A DNA stretch of 64,000 nt from Bordetella parapertussis (GCA_945901125.1 CAMDKD010000015.1:1-64000), one strand, 5' to 3'. Counted from the stretch's first letter, positions 50,899-59,720 are shown. Numbers and translations are program-made. The notes: generated by a model not told the origin, from the sequence alone.

Positions 50899-51879
50899 AT
50901 GTCGCTCAAAAATAATTTAAAAACTGTGGTTCTTGGCACCGGCGGCACGATTGCAGGCTTGCGTCAGCAAACTGATAAGCCTGACACCTACAGGTCTGGC
51001 CAGTTAGGAATAACTGACATATTAAGCAATGCAGGGCTGGATTTGAGCTTGGTCGAGTTCCAGGATGTGGCCCGCATAGACAGCAAAAACATGACTTTGC
51101 CGGTCTGGCAGGACTTGTACAAGGCAGTTGAGCTTGCCCAGAAACGCCCCGATGTCGGCGCCGTCTTGATCACGCACGGCACCGATACGCTGGAGGAAAC
51201 CGCATTTTTGCTGCACGCTTTAGGCCCTTGGCCCAAGCCTGTGCTCATGACGTGCGCCATGAAACCGGCTGACCATCCGCAAGCTGATGGCCCTGGCAAT
51301 TTGCGCGACGCGTTGTTGCTTGCCGCTTCCCCCGGTTTGAGCGGCGTGCATGTGGTGTTCAACGCCCGTGCGCACCACGCCATGCATGTGCAAAAAACAT
51401 CTACCGACCATGCTGAGGCGTTCAGCAGTGGGATGGCCGGTGTGTCGGCTGAAAAAAACGGACCGGACTGGACGCTCAAGGCACCGCTTGTGCCGACACT
51501 CCCACAAAACATACCGAGTCCGGATTATTTTTTGCAGCAAAGCGCTTGGCCCAGGGTGGAATGGCTGACACATCATTCAGGCAGCACACCAGCCTTGATA
51601 CAGGCTTTGCTGCAACCGCTGGCAGGCGCGGTGCAACTTCGGGGACTGGTGGTGGCCGGTACCGGGGCGGGTACGGTTAAACCTTCCTGGGAAGCGGCGT
51701 TACAGCAGGCCATGGCGCAAGGCGTGAGCGTCTGGCTGACCAGCCGCTGTACCTGGGGCGAGGCGCAAGTGCAGGCGCAACAAAACTGCGGTGAATTGAG
51801 TCCTTTGTCATCCGCCAAGGCCTGCGTGGGCCTGGCGCTGCACCTGATGGCGCAGGACGAAAAAGCTTCAGCTGCTTAA
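50899..51879 (+). CDS. L-asparaginase family protein
   Basis: This enzyme hydrolyses asparagine to aspartate and ammonia. The ATG at 50899, with AAGG upstream, gives 326 residues without a signal peptide, so it is cytoplasmic. Catalytic parts are T17 (GTGGTIAG), T95-D96 (HGTDTLEET) and the Lys in HVQKTSTDHAEAF. The C-terminal half is shorter and less typical than E. coli AnsA/AnsB. The gene starts 17 bp after an SOS box, so LexA binding should affect it. Its 3' end overlaps convergent adk by 12 bp. Confidence 0.87.
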   Translation: MSLKNNLKTVVLGTGGTIAGLRQQTDKPDTYRSGQLGITDILSNAGLDLSLVEFQDVARIDSKNMTLPVWQDLYKAVELAQKRPDVGAVLITHGTDTLEETAFLLHALGPWPKPVLMTCAMKPADHPQADGPGNLRDALLLAASPGLSGVHVVFNARAHHAMHVQKTSTDHAEAFSSGMAGVSAEKNGPDWTLKAPLVPTLPQNIPSPDYFLQQSAWPRVEWLTHHSGSTPALIQALLQPLAGAVQLRGLVVAGTGAGTVKPSWEAALQQAMAQGVSVWLTSRCTWGEAQVQAQQNCGELSPLSSAKACVGLALHLMAQDEKASAA

Positions 51880-52524
51880 GGCCTTTAAAGCGCGGTCTTT
51901 GATTTCTTCGACGCTGCCTTGGCCGCTGATGGCGCGGTATTTGGGCGCGTTGGAGGGATCGTTGTTGGCCCACTGCGCGTAATAGTCGACCAGCGGCCGG
52001 GTTTGCGAGCTATAGACTTCGAGTCGTTTTTTCACGGTGTCTTCTTTGTCGTCATCACGCTGAATCAGCGGTTCGCCGGTGACGTCGTCCAGGCCTTCCA
52101 CCTTGGGCGGGTTGAACCGCACATGGTAGGTGCGACCGCTGGCCACGTGGGCGCGGCGTCCGCTCATGCGCTCGATGATGGCGTCAAACGGCACATCGAT
52201 TTCAAGCACGCAATCAAGCTTCACACCGGCATGTTTCAATGCGTCGGCTTGCGGCAGGGTGCGGGGAAAACCGTCAAACAAAAAACCCTTGGCGCAATCG
52301 GCGTGGGTGATGCGTTCTTTGACCAGGCCGATGATGATGTCATCACTGACCAGGCCGCCTGCGTCCATGATTTTTTTGGCGGCCAGCCCCATTTCGGTAC
52401 CGGCTTTCACCGCAGCACGCAACATGTCGCCGGTGGAGATTTGGGGAATGCCATAAGCCTGGCAAATGAATGTGGCCTGGGTGCCTTTGCCGGCACCGGG
52501 CGCACCCAGCAGAATCAATCTCAT
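51868..52524 (-). CDS. adk: Adenylate kinase
   Basis: This enzyme interconverts ATP + AMP and 2 ADP. The 218 residues are of the long type with a LID insertion. The P-loop is GAPGAGKGTQA (7-17), the AMP site motif is DGFPRTLPQA (about 84-93), and the LID starts RRAHVASGRTYHVRFNPPKVEG without the zinc cysteines. AAGGAC lies upstream of the ATG. It ends the exbB to adk minus-strand cluster. Confidence 0.97.
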   Translation of the reverse strand: MRLILLGAPGAGKGTQATFICQAYGIPQISTGDMLRAAVKAGTEMGLAAKKIMDAGGLVSDDIIIGLVKERITHADCAKGFLFDGFPRTLPQADALKHAGVKLDCVLEIDVPFDAIIERMSGRRAHVASGRTYHVRFNPPKVEGLDDVTGEPLIQRDDDKEDTVKKRLEVYSSQTRPLVDYYAQWANNDPSNAPKYRAISGQGSVEEIKDRALKALSS

Positions 52525-52624
52525 TGTCGTCCTTGCATTTGAATGACAGCCACTGTCTTTGCAGCGCTTTGTCTCTTGTTAAGTCTTAAGAATAGCATGC
52601 ACAGCCTGACAAAGTCTGACAGCC

Positions 52625-53380
52625 TCAGGACTTCATCCATTGGTTAACCCGCAGCAGATCTTCAGGCGTATCTACCCCTGCGGCACTGGCCTGCAATGAC
52701 ACGTGAACGGCGATCCGGTAGCCGTGCCACAGTGCCCGCAACTGCTCCAGTGCTTCAGCCGTTTCTGTCGGCGCGGGTGTCAGCCCGGGAAACAGGCTCA
52801 GAAAAGAGGCACGGTAGGCATACAAGCCCACGTGCCGGTACACCGTGTACGGCGGCAATTGACCGGCTTGAGCGTCTCGCCAGCAGGGGATACCGGCCCG
52901 GCTGAAGTAACTGGCGTGAGAGCGAGCGTCCAGCACGACTTTGACCACGTGCGGGCTGAGCCAATCTGCAAGCGCTGTGATCGGATGCGCCAGCGTACTC
53001 ATGCTCACATCTTTGTCTGCGTCGAGGACTTGCGCCACCTGGTCAATGTGTTGCGGGTCTATCAGCGGTTCATCGCCTTGCACGTTGACCACAACAGTGT
53101 CAGGCGACAGGTTTAACAGCGCCACAGCCTCGGCCAGTCTGTCGCTGCCGCTGGGGTGGTCGCGGCGCGTGAGTATGGCTTCTATGCCATGGGACGCGCA
53201 GGCGGCAAGTATGCGTTCATCGTCGGCTGCCACCACCACGCGCTGGGCGGCGGATTTCAAACTCTGTTGCGCCACCCGCACCACCATGGGAAGACCGGCA
53301 ATATCGGCAAGTGGTTTGTCCGGTAATCGCGAAGAACCCAGGCGCGCCGGAATCAGCACGACAAAAGGCGTTTCACTCAT
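52625..53380 (-). CDS. kdsB: CMP-Kdo synthetase (3-deoxy-manno-octulosonate cytidylyltransferase)
   Basis: KdsB activates Kdo with CTP for lipopolysaccharide inner core synthesis. The 251 residues begin with the nucleotide-binding loop IPARLGSSRLPDKPLADIAG (10-29). VNVQGDEPLIDP (about 98-109) carries the metal-binding Asp. It overlaps the Trm112-like gene by 8 nt, an arrangement seen in many proteobacteria with lpxK upstream. Confidence 0.96.
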   Translation of the reverse strand: MSETPFVVLIPARLGSSRLPDKPLADIAGLPMVVRVAQQSLKSAAQRVVVAADDERILAACASHGIEAILTRRDHPSGSDRLAEAVALLNLSPDTVVVNVQGDEPLIDPQHIDQVAQVLDADKDVSMSTLAHPITALADWLSPHVVKVVLDARSHASYFSRAGIPCWRDAQAGQLPPYTVYRHVGLYAYRASFLSLFPGLTPAPTETAEALEQLRALWHGYRIAVHVSLQASAAGVDTPEDLLRVNQWMKS

Positions 53381-53564
53381 GCAATTTGTCCAGTTCCTCG
53401 TCGCTCAAGGTGCGGGCTTCAACTTCGAGCAGCACGGGAATACCGTCGCGCACAGGGTAGGCCAGCCGGGCACTGCGGGACACCAGTTCCTGGGTGTCGC
53501 GCTGGTAAATCAGGCTGCCTTTGGTGACCGGGCAAACCAGCAGTTCAAGTAGTTTTTTGTCCAT
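53373..53564 (-). CDS. Trm112-like small protein (UPF0434/YcaR)
   Basis: The ATG at 53564 gives 63 residues. It begins MDKKLLELLVCPVTKGSL, where a CP motif replaces part of the zinc knuckle of eukaryotic Trm112. YPVRDGIPVLL is the usual middle. It overlaps lpxK by 20 nt and kdsB by 8 nt, so all three are co-translated. A longer in-frame reading inside lpxK is a shadow. Bacterial function is not established. Confidence 0.9.
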   Translation of the reverse strand: MDKKLLELLVCPVTKGSLIYQRDTQELVSRSARLAYPVRDGIPVLLEVEARTLSDEELDKLHE

Positions 53565-54558
53565 GAAGCAATGATAGTCGCTGCACCTCGACGCTGAGTT
53601 GTTGCAGCAACTCGGGGGGCAATTCGCAGACCAGCGGCACCGCCCAGGCCGACGGCAAACGCGGCCATAGTTTGACCGCGTCTTTTTCTGTGCACAGCAG
53701 AGGTTCATCGCCGACGGGCAGCCAGTTGTCCAGCGAAGCGTGGTCGGGCAGAGCATGTTTTTGCGTGAGCCTCAGACCGGCTTGCTCCAGGGCGGCAAAA
53801 AACAAGGCCGGTTGGGCAATCGCCGCCAGCGCTTGAACCGCTTGTCCCTGCCAGCTGGAAATATCTCGTTCTTCGCCTTGGCCGTTGCGCGCAATCTGCG
53901 ACAAGCTGCGTTTGGCCGCCAGACTCAGTCCGAATGCTTTGTCCCCGGTGTGCAAAAGAAACTGCTTGGTGCTTGTACTTGACCGTCGCGGCCAAAGTTC
54001 GCGCAAAGGCCCGGCGGGCAGCAGCCAGCCGTTACCCAGACCCCGGTCGTCGAACACGCACACCGCCAGGTCATGGTGAAGCGCATGGTGTTGCAAACCG
54101 TCGTCGCTGATGATGAGTTGTGTTTGCGGATAGGCTTTCAGCAAAGCCTGCGCTGCTTTACTTCGTTGCCGTCCGGTAAACACAGGTACATGGCAACGCA
54201 GCTTGAGCAGCAAAGGTTCGTCACCGGCTTGAGATGCACGGCTGTCGCTTAAAACTTCCATCACCGGCTCTTCCCCTGTGCCGTAAGCGCGCGCAATCAC
54301 GCCGACTTGCAAGCCCAGCGACTTGAAATGCTCGACCAGACTGATGACGATGGGGGTTTTACCGGTGCCGCCCGCCAATACATTGCCGACCACCAGCACC
54401 GGCACTGGCAAATGCGCAGTTCCGCGCCAGCCCTTGGCATAGGCCATGGCGTTGAGCGCGAGCCAAGCATGGCTGATCAACGTGAACGGCCACAGCAGGC
54501 AGGCCAGCGGTCCGCGTGCGGCCCAGACCTGTTGTGAAAGGTAAGCCGACAAGCGCAT
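53545..54558 (-). CDS. lpxK: Tetraacyldisaccharide 4'-kinase LpxK
   Basis: LpxK phosphorylates the 4' position of the lipid A precursor at the inner membrane. The 337 residues have an N-terminal membrane segment (about 15-35) and then the Walker A loop VGNVLAGGTGKTP (about 57-69). Other landmarks are VISDDGLQHHAL with the catalytic Asp-Asp-Gly-Leu-Gln-His and the C-terminal CTEKDAVKL. It is 6 bp downstream of exbD. Confidence 0.95.
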   Translation of the reverse strand: MRLSAYLSQQVWAARGPLACLLWPFTLISHAWLALNAMAYAKGWRGTAHLPVPVLVVGNVLAGGTGKTPIVISLVEHFKSLGLQVGVIARAYGTGEEPVMEVLSDSRASQAGDEPLLLKLRCHVPVFTGRQRSKAAQALLKAYPQTQLIISDDGLQHHALHHDLAVCVFDDRGLGNGWLLPAGPLRELWPRRSSTSTKQFLLHTGDKAFGLSLAAKRSLSQIARNGQGEERDISSWQGQAVQALAAIAQPALFFAALEQAGLRLTQKHALPDHASLDNWLPVGDEPLLCTEKDAVKLWPRLPSAWAVPLVCELPPELLQQLSVEVQRLSLLHGQKTT

Positions 54559-54564
54559 CTGAAT

Positions 54565-54996
54565 TCAGGGAAGAGCGGTGTTGCTGGTGCGCGCCTGGGC
54601 AGAAAAAGTGATGTGTTGCAAACCGGCTTTTTGCGCCGCTTCCAGCACTTGCATCACGGCCTGGTGGCTGGCGCGCGCATCTGCTGATATGACCAGCAGC
54701 GCGTCGGCATTTTGGTTGGCCGCAAGCGACAAAGCCTGTGTCAATGAGCCTATGTCAGAAGTGGACACAGCTGTTTTTTGCACCATGTACTGGCCGTCGC
54801 TGCTGACACTCACGCGTATTTCATCCGGGCGGTTTTCCTGTTGCGCGCTGTCGGCCTTGGGCAATCGCATGTCGAGTTGCGTCAAACGTCCGTAGGTGGT
54901 GGTCAGCATCAAAAAGATGAGAATCACCAGCAGCACATCTATGAACGGGATCAGGTTGATCTCAGGTTCGGAGGATTTGGGGCGACCGAAACGCAT
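54565..54996 (-). CDS. exbD: Biopolymer transport protein ExbD/TolR family
   Basis: This inner-membrane protein has one helix (about 13-35, NLIPFIDVLLVILIFLMLT) and a periplasmic domain. The 143 residues include the membrane Asp (D20) needed for proton-driven motion with ExbB. It lies between exbB and lpxK, a conserved betaproteobacterial order, which suggests a role in envelope or lipid A export rather than classical TonB energising. That role is inferred. Confidence 0.9.
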   Translation of the reverse strand: MRFGRPKSSEPEINLIPFIDVLLVILIFLMLTTTYGRLTQLDMRLPKADSAQQENRPDEIRVSVSSDGQYMVQKTAVSTSDIGSLTQALSLAANQNADALLVISADARASHQAVMQVLEAAQKAGLQHITFSAQARTSNTALP

Positions 54997-54999
54997 GTT

Positions 55000-55623
55000 T
55001 TATTTGCCGCTTTTTGTGGCGTAAAAATGGCGCACCAGACGTTCAGCGGAAATCTCTAGTTCAACGGTGAAATGGTCGACCTTGTTTCTGAAATAACGCC
55101 ACATCACCAGACTGGGAATGGCAATCACCAGACCGAATGCGGTGTTGTACAAAGCCACTGAAATACCGTGAGCCAGTTGCGCGGGGTTGCCGGCACCTGG
55201 GGTTTGGGCACCGAAAATTTCTATCATGCCGATGACAGTGCCGAACAAACCCAGCAAAGGTGCCACCGAGGCGATCGAGCCCAGCGCGCTCAGGTAGTGT
55301 TCGAGTTTGCTGTTGACCCGACGCCCGCTGGCCTCGACCACGGCGCGTAATTCGCTCTCCGTTGAAGCCGGTTTGCGTTGCATGTGATTCAGACCCGCCA
55401 CAATGATTTCACCGAGAGCGCAATGGCTTTTTAATTGCTCAATGGACTCGGGCTTGAGAAGAGCGGGGTGTGACAAGGTGAGCACTTCGTCCAGCAATTG
55501 CGGGGGAATGACCCGTTTGGTTTGCAAGCTGTATATGCGTTCAAAAATCAACGCCAACGCCGCGATAGAGCATGCGAGCAAAGGCCAGATCGGCCAACCG
55601 GCCGCTTGTATGATGCCTAGCAA
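55000..55623 (-). CDS. exbB: MotA/TolQ/ExbB proton channel family protein
   Basis: I chose a TTG at 55623, seven bases after GGGAG, giving 207 residues starting MLGIIQAAGWPIWPLL. A longer TTG start at 55686 lies near the xseA region and adds no hydrophobic part. Three membrane helices are visible (about 8-28, 105-130 and 150-172), with SVAPLLGLFGTVIGMI as the TolQ-type pore motif. It precedes exbD by 3 bp and is divergent from xseA. Confidence 0.85.
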   Translation of the reverse strand: MLGIIQAAGWPIWPLLACSIAALALIFERIYSLQTKRVIPPQLLDEVLTLSHPALLKPESIEQLKSHCALGEIIVAGLNHMQRKPASTESELRAVVEASGRRVNSKLEHYLSALGSIASVAPLLGLFGTVIGMIEIFGAQTPGAGNPAQLAHGISVALYNTAFGLVIAIPSLVMWRYFRNKVDHFTVELEISAERLVRHFYATKSGK

Positions 55624-55697
55624 AAGTGTTCTCCCGTCAGATACACATTCAATTATGGCCCAGTTGGTCTTCACTGATTTTTTCAAAACAACACGCC

Positions 55698-56987
55698 ATG
55701 CCCGGATTCAATACTGTCACTGAAGCAAGCAGCAACCGGGTCTGGACCGTCGGCGGTCTGTGCCATGCCATCAGCGATCAACTCAAGGCCCGCTTCGGTC
55801 TGGTGCTGGTGCAAGGCGAGATATCCGGCATGACGCGGGCCGGCAGCGGGCATTGCTACCTGACGCTGAAAGACGAACAAGGTCAATTGCGTTGCGCCAT
55901 GTTCCGCCGGGTCGCCGAGACATTGAACTTTGAACCGCGCAACGGCGACTTGGTGCAAGTGCAGGCCCGCGTCGGTTTGTATGAACCGCGCGGCGAAATG
56001 CAATTGGTGATTGAGTCCATGCGACCGGCTGGTGCCGGGCAATTGCACGAGGCTTTTTTAAAACTCAAAGCCAAGCTTCAAGCGCAAGGTTTGTTTGATG
56101 CAGACCGCAAACGACCGATTCCCGCCAGACCGCGTTGCATTGGCGTAGTGACTTCATTGTCAGCCGCCGCTTTGCATGATGTGGTCACCGCTTTACAGCG
56201 GCGCGTGCCGCACATACCGGTGCGCATTGTGCCGAGTCCGGTGCAAGGTGCAGATGCGCCGGCAGGATTGATCGCAGCGCTTGCCGCCGTCCAAAAGTTA
56301 CCGCAGGTGGATGTGATATTGCTGGTGCGCGGCGGTGGTTCCATGGAAGATTTGTGGGCCTTCAACGATGAAGCGCTGGCGCATGCGATTGTTGACAGCA
56401 AGATACCTGTGGTGGTCGGCGTAGGCCATGAAACCGATGTCACCATCGCCGATTACTGCGCCGATTTGCGCGCACCCACACCTACCGCCGCAGCAGAACT
56501 CTGCGCCACCGAACAAGCCGCAGATTTGTCTGAATTGGATGACTGGCAAGCGGCACTGATGGCGCTCATGTACGCGCGGGTCGAGCAAAGCTGGCAGCGG
56601 CTGGACCGTGCTGAGCGTCAGCTCGGACGGCCTTCCGCCTGGTTGCACACACAGCAATTGGCGTGTGCCGGTTTGGGTAACCGGCTTGAGCGCGGTGTTT
56701 TCAACAGCTTGCAACGCAGACAGTTGGCGCTACAACCGCTGGCCATGCGACTGCGCCAGGCTGCGGCCAGTGTTCCCAGGCTGATGTCCCATCGCTTGGA
56801 TAAATCCGAATGGTTGTTGCGCTCGCTCGACCCTGCATTGGTATTGAAACGCGGCTATGCCTGGTTGCAAAACAAGCAAGGTCAGGCGCTGGTGTCAGTC
56901 AAAGAATTTGAAAGCGGTCAGCAAGTCACTGCCAGGTTGTCCGACGGACAGGTTGACTTGACGGTCAATGTCAGCAAAGAAACTTAA
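55698..56987 (+). CDS. xseA: Exodeoxyribonuclease VII large subunit
   Basis: This is the large subunit of the single-strand exonuclease used in repair. The ATG at 55698 gives 429 residues. The N-terminal OB fold includes VWTVGGLCHAISDQLKARF and GHCYLTLKDEQGQLRCAMFR. The catalytic domain has RPRCIGVVTS, LLVRGGGSMEDLWAFNDE and PVVVGVGHETDVTIADYCAD with the conserved Gly/Asp residues. A coiled-coil tail follows. The small subunit xseB is not adjacent. Confidence 0.93.
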   Translation: MPGFNTVTEASSNRVWTVGGLCHAISDQLKARFGLVLVQGEISGMTRAGSGHCYLTLKDEQGQLRCAMFRRVAETLNFEPRNGDLVQVQARVGLYEPRGEMQLVIESMRPAGAGQLHEAFLKLKAKLQAQGLFDADRKRPIPARPRCIGVVTSLSAAALHDVVTALQRRVPHIPVRIVPSPVQGADAPAGLIAALAAVQKLPQVDVILLVRGGGSMEDLWAFNDEALAHAIVDSKIPVVVGVGHETDVTIADYCADLRAPTPTAAAELCATEQAADLSELDDWQAALMALMYARVEQSWQRLDRAERQLGRPSAWLHTQQLACAGLGNRLERGVFNSLQRRQLALQPLAMRLRQAAASVPRLMSHRLDKSEWLLRSLDPALVLKRGYAWLQNKQGQALVSVKEFESGQQVTARLSDGQVDLTVNVSKET

Positions 56988-57016
56988 ACCACGGACAGGT
57001 TCAGCACGTTAAGGTT

Positions 57017-57469
57017 TTATTTGCTTGACGTGTTGTTAAACACACTGGACTTAAGCACATAACCCTTGCGAATTTGCTTGGCGGCGAACCAGCCTTGCTT
57101 CATTTCCAGCACATAGCGTACCGGCTTGTCAGAGCAATGTGAATCTGTGGTTAGCGGTTTCATGTCTGCCAGATTGACAATGCTGCCGTCGTCCGCGATA
57201 AAAGCCGCAGTCAGTGGCATGAGCGTGTTTTTCATCCAAAAGCATTGCACTTGAGGCTTTTCAAAAACAAACAACATGCCTTCGTGCTGAGGCATATCAG
57301 GCCGGTTCATCAAGCCTATGGCGCGTTGCTCGGGCGTGGATGCCACTTGCGCATTGATCTGGTACATGCCGGCTTGCATTTGTACGCGGGGTAATTCTGT
57401 TTGTGCGGTTTGCGCCCGGGCAGTCACGCTTAAAAGCAAAAGCAGCAAGGGCAGAAGGTATTTGGTCAT
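57017..57469 (-). CDS. DUF192 exported protein
   Basis: The ATG at 57469 gives 150 residues with a strong Sec signal (about 1-19, LLPLLLLLLSVTARA). The DUF192 core follows: RAIGLMNRPDMPQHEGMLFVF, CFWMKNTLMPLTAAFI and YVLEMKQGWFA. The family is periplasmic, with a beta fold of unknown function. It is convergent with xseA and divergent from icd. Confidence 0.88.
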   Translation of the reverse strand: MTKYLLPLLLLLLSVTARAQTAQTELPRVQMQAGMYQINAQVASTPEQRAIGLMNRPDMPQHEGMLFVFEKPQVQCFWMKNTLMPLTAAFIADDGSIVNLADMKPLTTDSHCSDKPVRYVLEMKQGWFAAKQIRKGYVLKSSVFNNTSSK

Positions 57470-57561
57470 TTTCGGGTCAGCAGCGATGGTTAGAATGATT
57501 TCACAGGTCAGGAATGCATTTTGCATCCAGCGGACCGTTCTTTTTTTCTGGAGATTCTCAC

Positions 57562-58815
57562 TTGTACCAGCATATCAAGGTGCCCGCCCAGGGCGAAAAA
57601 ATCATTGTCAATGCAGACATGTCTTTGACTGTTCCTGATCAGCCTGTCATTCCCTTTATCGAGGGTGACGGCACCGGCATGGACATCACCCCGGTGATGC
57701 TCAAAGTGGTCGATGCCGCGGTTGCCAAGGCTTACGGCGGCAAGCGAAAAATCCACTGGATGGAGGTGTATGCCGGCGAGAAATCCACCAAGGTTTACGG
57801 GCCAGATGTGTGGTTGCCACCTGAAACTTTGGCAGCCCTTAAAGAATACGTTGTCTCCATCAAAGGCCCGTTGACAACGCCTGTGGGCGGCGGCATACGC
57901 TCTTTGAACGTGGCATTGCGCCAGGAACTCGACCTGTATGTGTGTTTGCGCCCGGTGCAGTATTTCAAAGGCGTACCTTCGCCTGTGAAAGAACCTGAAA
58001 AAACCCATATGGTGATCTTCCGTGAAAACTCGGAGGACATTTACGCCGGTATCGAATACGAAGCAGAGTCCGACAAGGCCAAAAAACTCATCAAGTTCCT
58101 GATCGAGGAAATGGGTGTCACCAAGATCCGCTTCCCTAACACCTCTGGTATCGGTATCAAACCTGTGTCACGCGAAGGCACCGAGCGTCTGGTGCGCAAA
58201 GCCATTCAATACGCCATTGACAACGACAAGCCCAGCGTGACCATCGTGCACAAGGGCAACATCATGAAATACACCGAGGGTGGATTCCGTGACTGGGCTT
58301 ACGGTCTGGCGCAAAAAGAATTCGGCGCTCAGTTGATAGACGGCGGCCCGTGGTGCAGTTTCAAAAACCCGCGCACCGGTCGCGAGATCATCGTCAAAGA
58401 CAGCATTGCCGATGCTTTCCTGCAACAGATTTTGTTGCGTCCCGCTGAATACAGTGTGATTGCAACTTTGAATTTGAACGGCGACTACATTTCCGACGCA
58501 CTGGCAGCACAGGTCGGCGGTATCGGCATTGCGCCCGGTGCCAATTTGTCAGATTCGGTGGCTTGTTTTGAAGCTACCCACGGCACAGCGCCTAAATACG
58601 CCGGCAAAGATTACGTGAATCCAGGTTCGGAGATTTTGTCTGCGGAAATGATGCTGCGTCACATGGGCTGGATTGAAGCCGCTGATTTGATCATTTCCTC
58701 GATGGAAAAATCCATTTTGAGCCGCCACGTCACTTATGACTTTGCCCGCCTGATGGAGGGCGCTACCCAGGTCAGTTGTTCAGGCTTCGGTCAGGTGATG
58801 ATCGATCACATGTGA
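57562..58815 (+). CDS. icd: Isocitrate dehydrogenase (NADP+)
   Basis: This TCA enzyme makes 2-oxoglutarate. A TTG at 57562 with GGAG nine bases upstream gives 417 residues starting MYQHIKVPAQGEK, matching E. coli Icd (416). The phosphorylatable Ser114 is in GGGIRSLNVALR. Other landmarks are HKGNIMKYTEGGFRDW and the C-terminal NADP segment ATHGTAPKYAGKDYVNP (HGTAPKYAG is the NADP type). An earlier in-frame ATG at 57514 would add a non-homologous leader. Confidence 0.95.
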   Translation: MYQHIKVPAQGEKIIVNADMSLTVPDQPVIPFIEGDGTGMDITPVMLKVVDAAVAKAYGGKRKIHWMEVYAGEKSTKVYGPDVWLPPETLAALKEYVVSIKGPLTTPVGGGIRSLNVALRQELDLYVCLRPVQYFKGVPSPVKEPEKTHMVIFRENSEDIYAGIEYEAESDKAKKLIKFLIEEMGVTKIRFPNTSGIGIKPVSREGTERLVRKAIQYAIDNDKPSVTIVHKGNIMKYTEGGFRDWAYGLAQKEFGAQLIDGGPWCSFKNPRTGREIIVKDSIADAFLQQILLRPAEYSVIATLNLNGDYISDALAAQVGGIGIAPGANLSDSVACFEATHGTAPKYAGKDYVNPGSEILSAEMMLRHMGWIEAADLIISSMEKSILSRHVTYDFARLMEGATQVSCSGFGQVMIDHM

Positions 58816-58819
58816 AGCG

Positions 58820-58847
58820 GCAACAAGGCTTTCAATAGCCTTGTTGC
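58820..58847. repeat. Inverted repeat between convergent icd and the cold-shock gene
   Basis: Perfect 11-bp stem GCAACAAGGCT / AGCCTTGTTGC with a 6-nt loop. No T run follows on either strand. It covers the last codons of the cold-shock gene, so it may act as a shared rho-independent-like end or stabilise 3' ends. Confidence 0.6.
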
Positions 58848-59140
58848 GGTATCAGATTGGCCCGGAATTGCGGGGTTCTGAGGCGTGAGCCTTTGAAATC
58901 CGCAGCCGGGCGGGTTTCTTCAGCCATGGCAGGAGCGGCAATCACTTTGATGCTTTTAGCCATCCAGCCGCGCGGGCCTTGTATGGGCTCATAAACCACG
59001 GTGGCACCCTGTTGCAGGGTTTTGAATCCCACCATATCGACTTCGCTGAAATGGGCGAAGACATCGGAATCAAATTCGGTGGATTCAATGAAGCCAAAAC
59101 CCTTGTGGTTGTTAAACCATTTGACAATGCCATAAGCCAT
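58832..59140 (-). CDS. Cold-shock domain protein with C-terminal extension
   Basis: This OB-fold nucleic-acid chaperone has 102 residues. RNP1 KGFGFIE (13-19) and RNP2 VFAHFSEV (27-34) are clear. The second has Ala where most Csp proteins have Val. Ordinary Csp proteins are about 67-70 residues; here 32 extra residues after the domain are rich in Pro, Arg and Gln. The upstream 175 bp are strongly AT-rich, as is common for cold-shock leaders. Confidence 0.88.
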   Translation of the reverse strand: MAYGIVKWFNNHKGFGFIESTEFDSDVFAHFSEVDMVGFKTLQQGATVVYEPIQGPRGWMAKSIKVIAAPAMAEETRPAADFKGSRLRTPQFRANLIPQQGY

Positions 59141-59315
59141 GTAACCCCCTGTGTTTTTGAATAATGAGACTCAAATAATTAAATACCGGAATTGAAGTTA
59201 ATTATTACCAATGAATAATTATTACATGTAAATTATTATTTATTACATTTTTCAAGGCATATTTCATTAATTTCCTTGCATTCCTTCTGACGGTTGACAC
59301 CGATAGAATCCTGAC
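59141..59315. other. AT-rich divergent intergenic region with imperfect palindrome
   Basis: The region lies between the divergent cold-shock gene and clpS. Around 59214-59241, TTACATGTAA forms a perfect core flanked by near-symmetric AATAATT / AATTATT arms. It could be a regulator site or a leader hairpin. TAGAAT at 59304-59309 lies six bases before the clpS ATG. Confidence 0.5.
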
Positions 59316-59666
59316 ATGGCAACCCAATCACCGAAAACACCTACGCTCACGCCAGCCCGCGATTCCAACGGGGATTCTGTGGTTTTGGAGCGCAAAACCC
59401 TGAAAACCCAGCCTCCGCATATGTACCAGGTGGTCATGCTGAACGACGATTTCACGCCCATGGAGTTTGTGGTGCGTGTTTTGCAGGAGTTTTTCAGCAA
59501 GGACCGCGAAGCGGCCACCCAAATCATGCTCAAAATCCACCTGGACGGCAAAGGCGTCTGCGGCGTTTATTCCAAGGATGTCGCCGCCACCAAAGTCGAT
59601 CAAGTACAGGACGCCGCCCACCAGGCAGGCCATCCTTTGCAATGTTTGGCCGAACCCGTTGAATAA
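59316..59666 (+). CDS. clpS: ATP-dependent Clp protease adaptor ClpS
   Basis: ClpS is the N-end-rule adaptor that gives bulky N-terminal residues to ClpAP. The 116 residues have a flexible N-terminal tail (1-35) and the core YQVVMLNDDFTPMEFVVRVLQ, which binds the N-degron through the NDD and downstream pocket residues. Helices contact ClpA, encoded 54 bp downstream. The ATG follows a TAGAAT box very closely, so the message may be leaderless. Confidence 0.96.
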   Translation: MATQSPKTPTLTPARDSNGDSVVLERKTLKTQPPHMYQVVMLNDDFTPMEFVVRVLQEFFSKDREAATQIMLKIHLDGKGVCGVYSKDVAATKVDQVQDAAHQAGHPLQCLAEPVE

Positions 59667-59720
59667 ATCCCATCCGTTTCCATATACAGTTGAACCCAAG
59701 ATCGCACCAAGGAAGAAATC

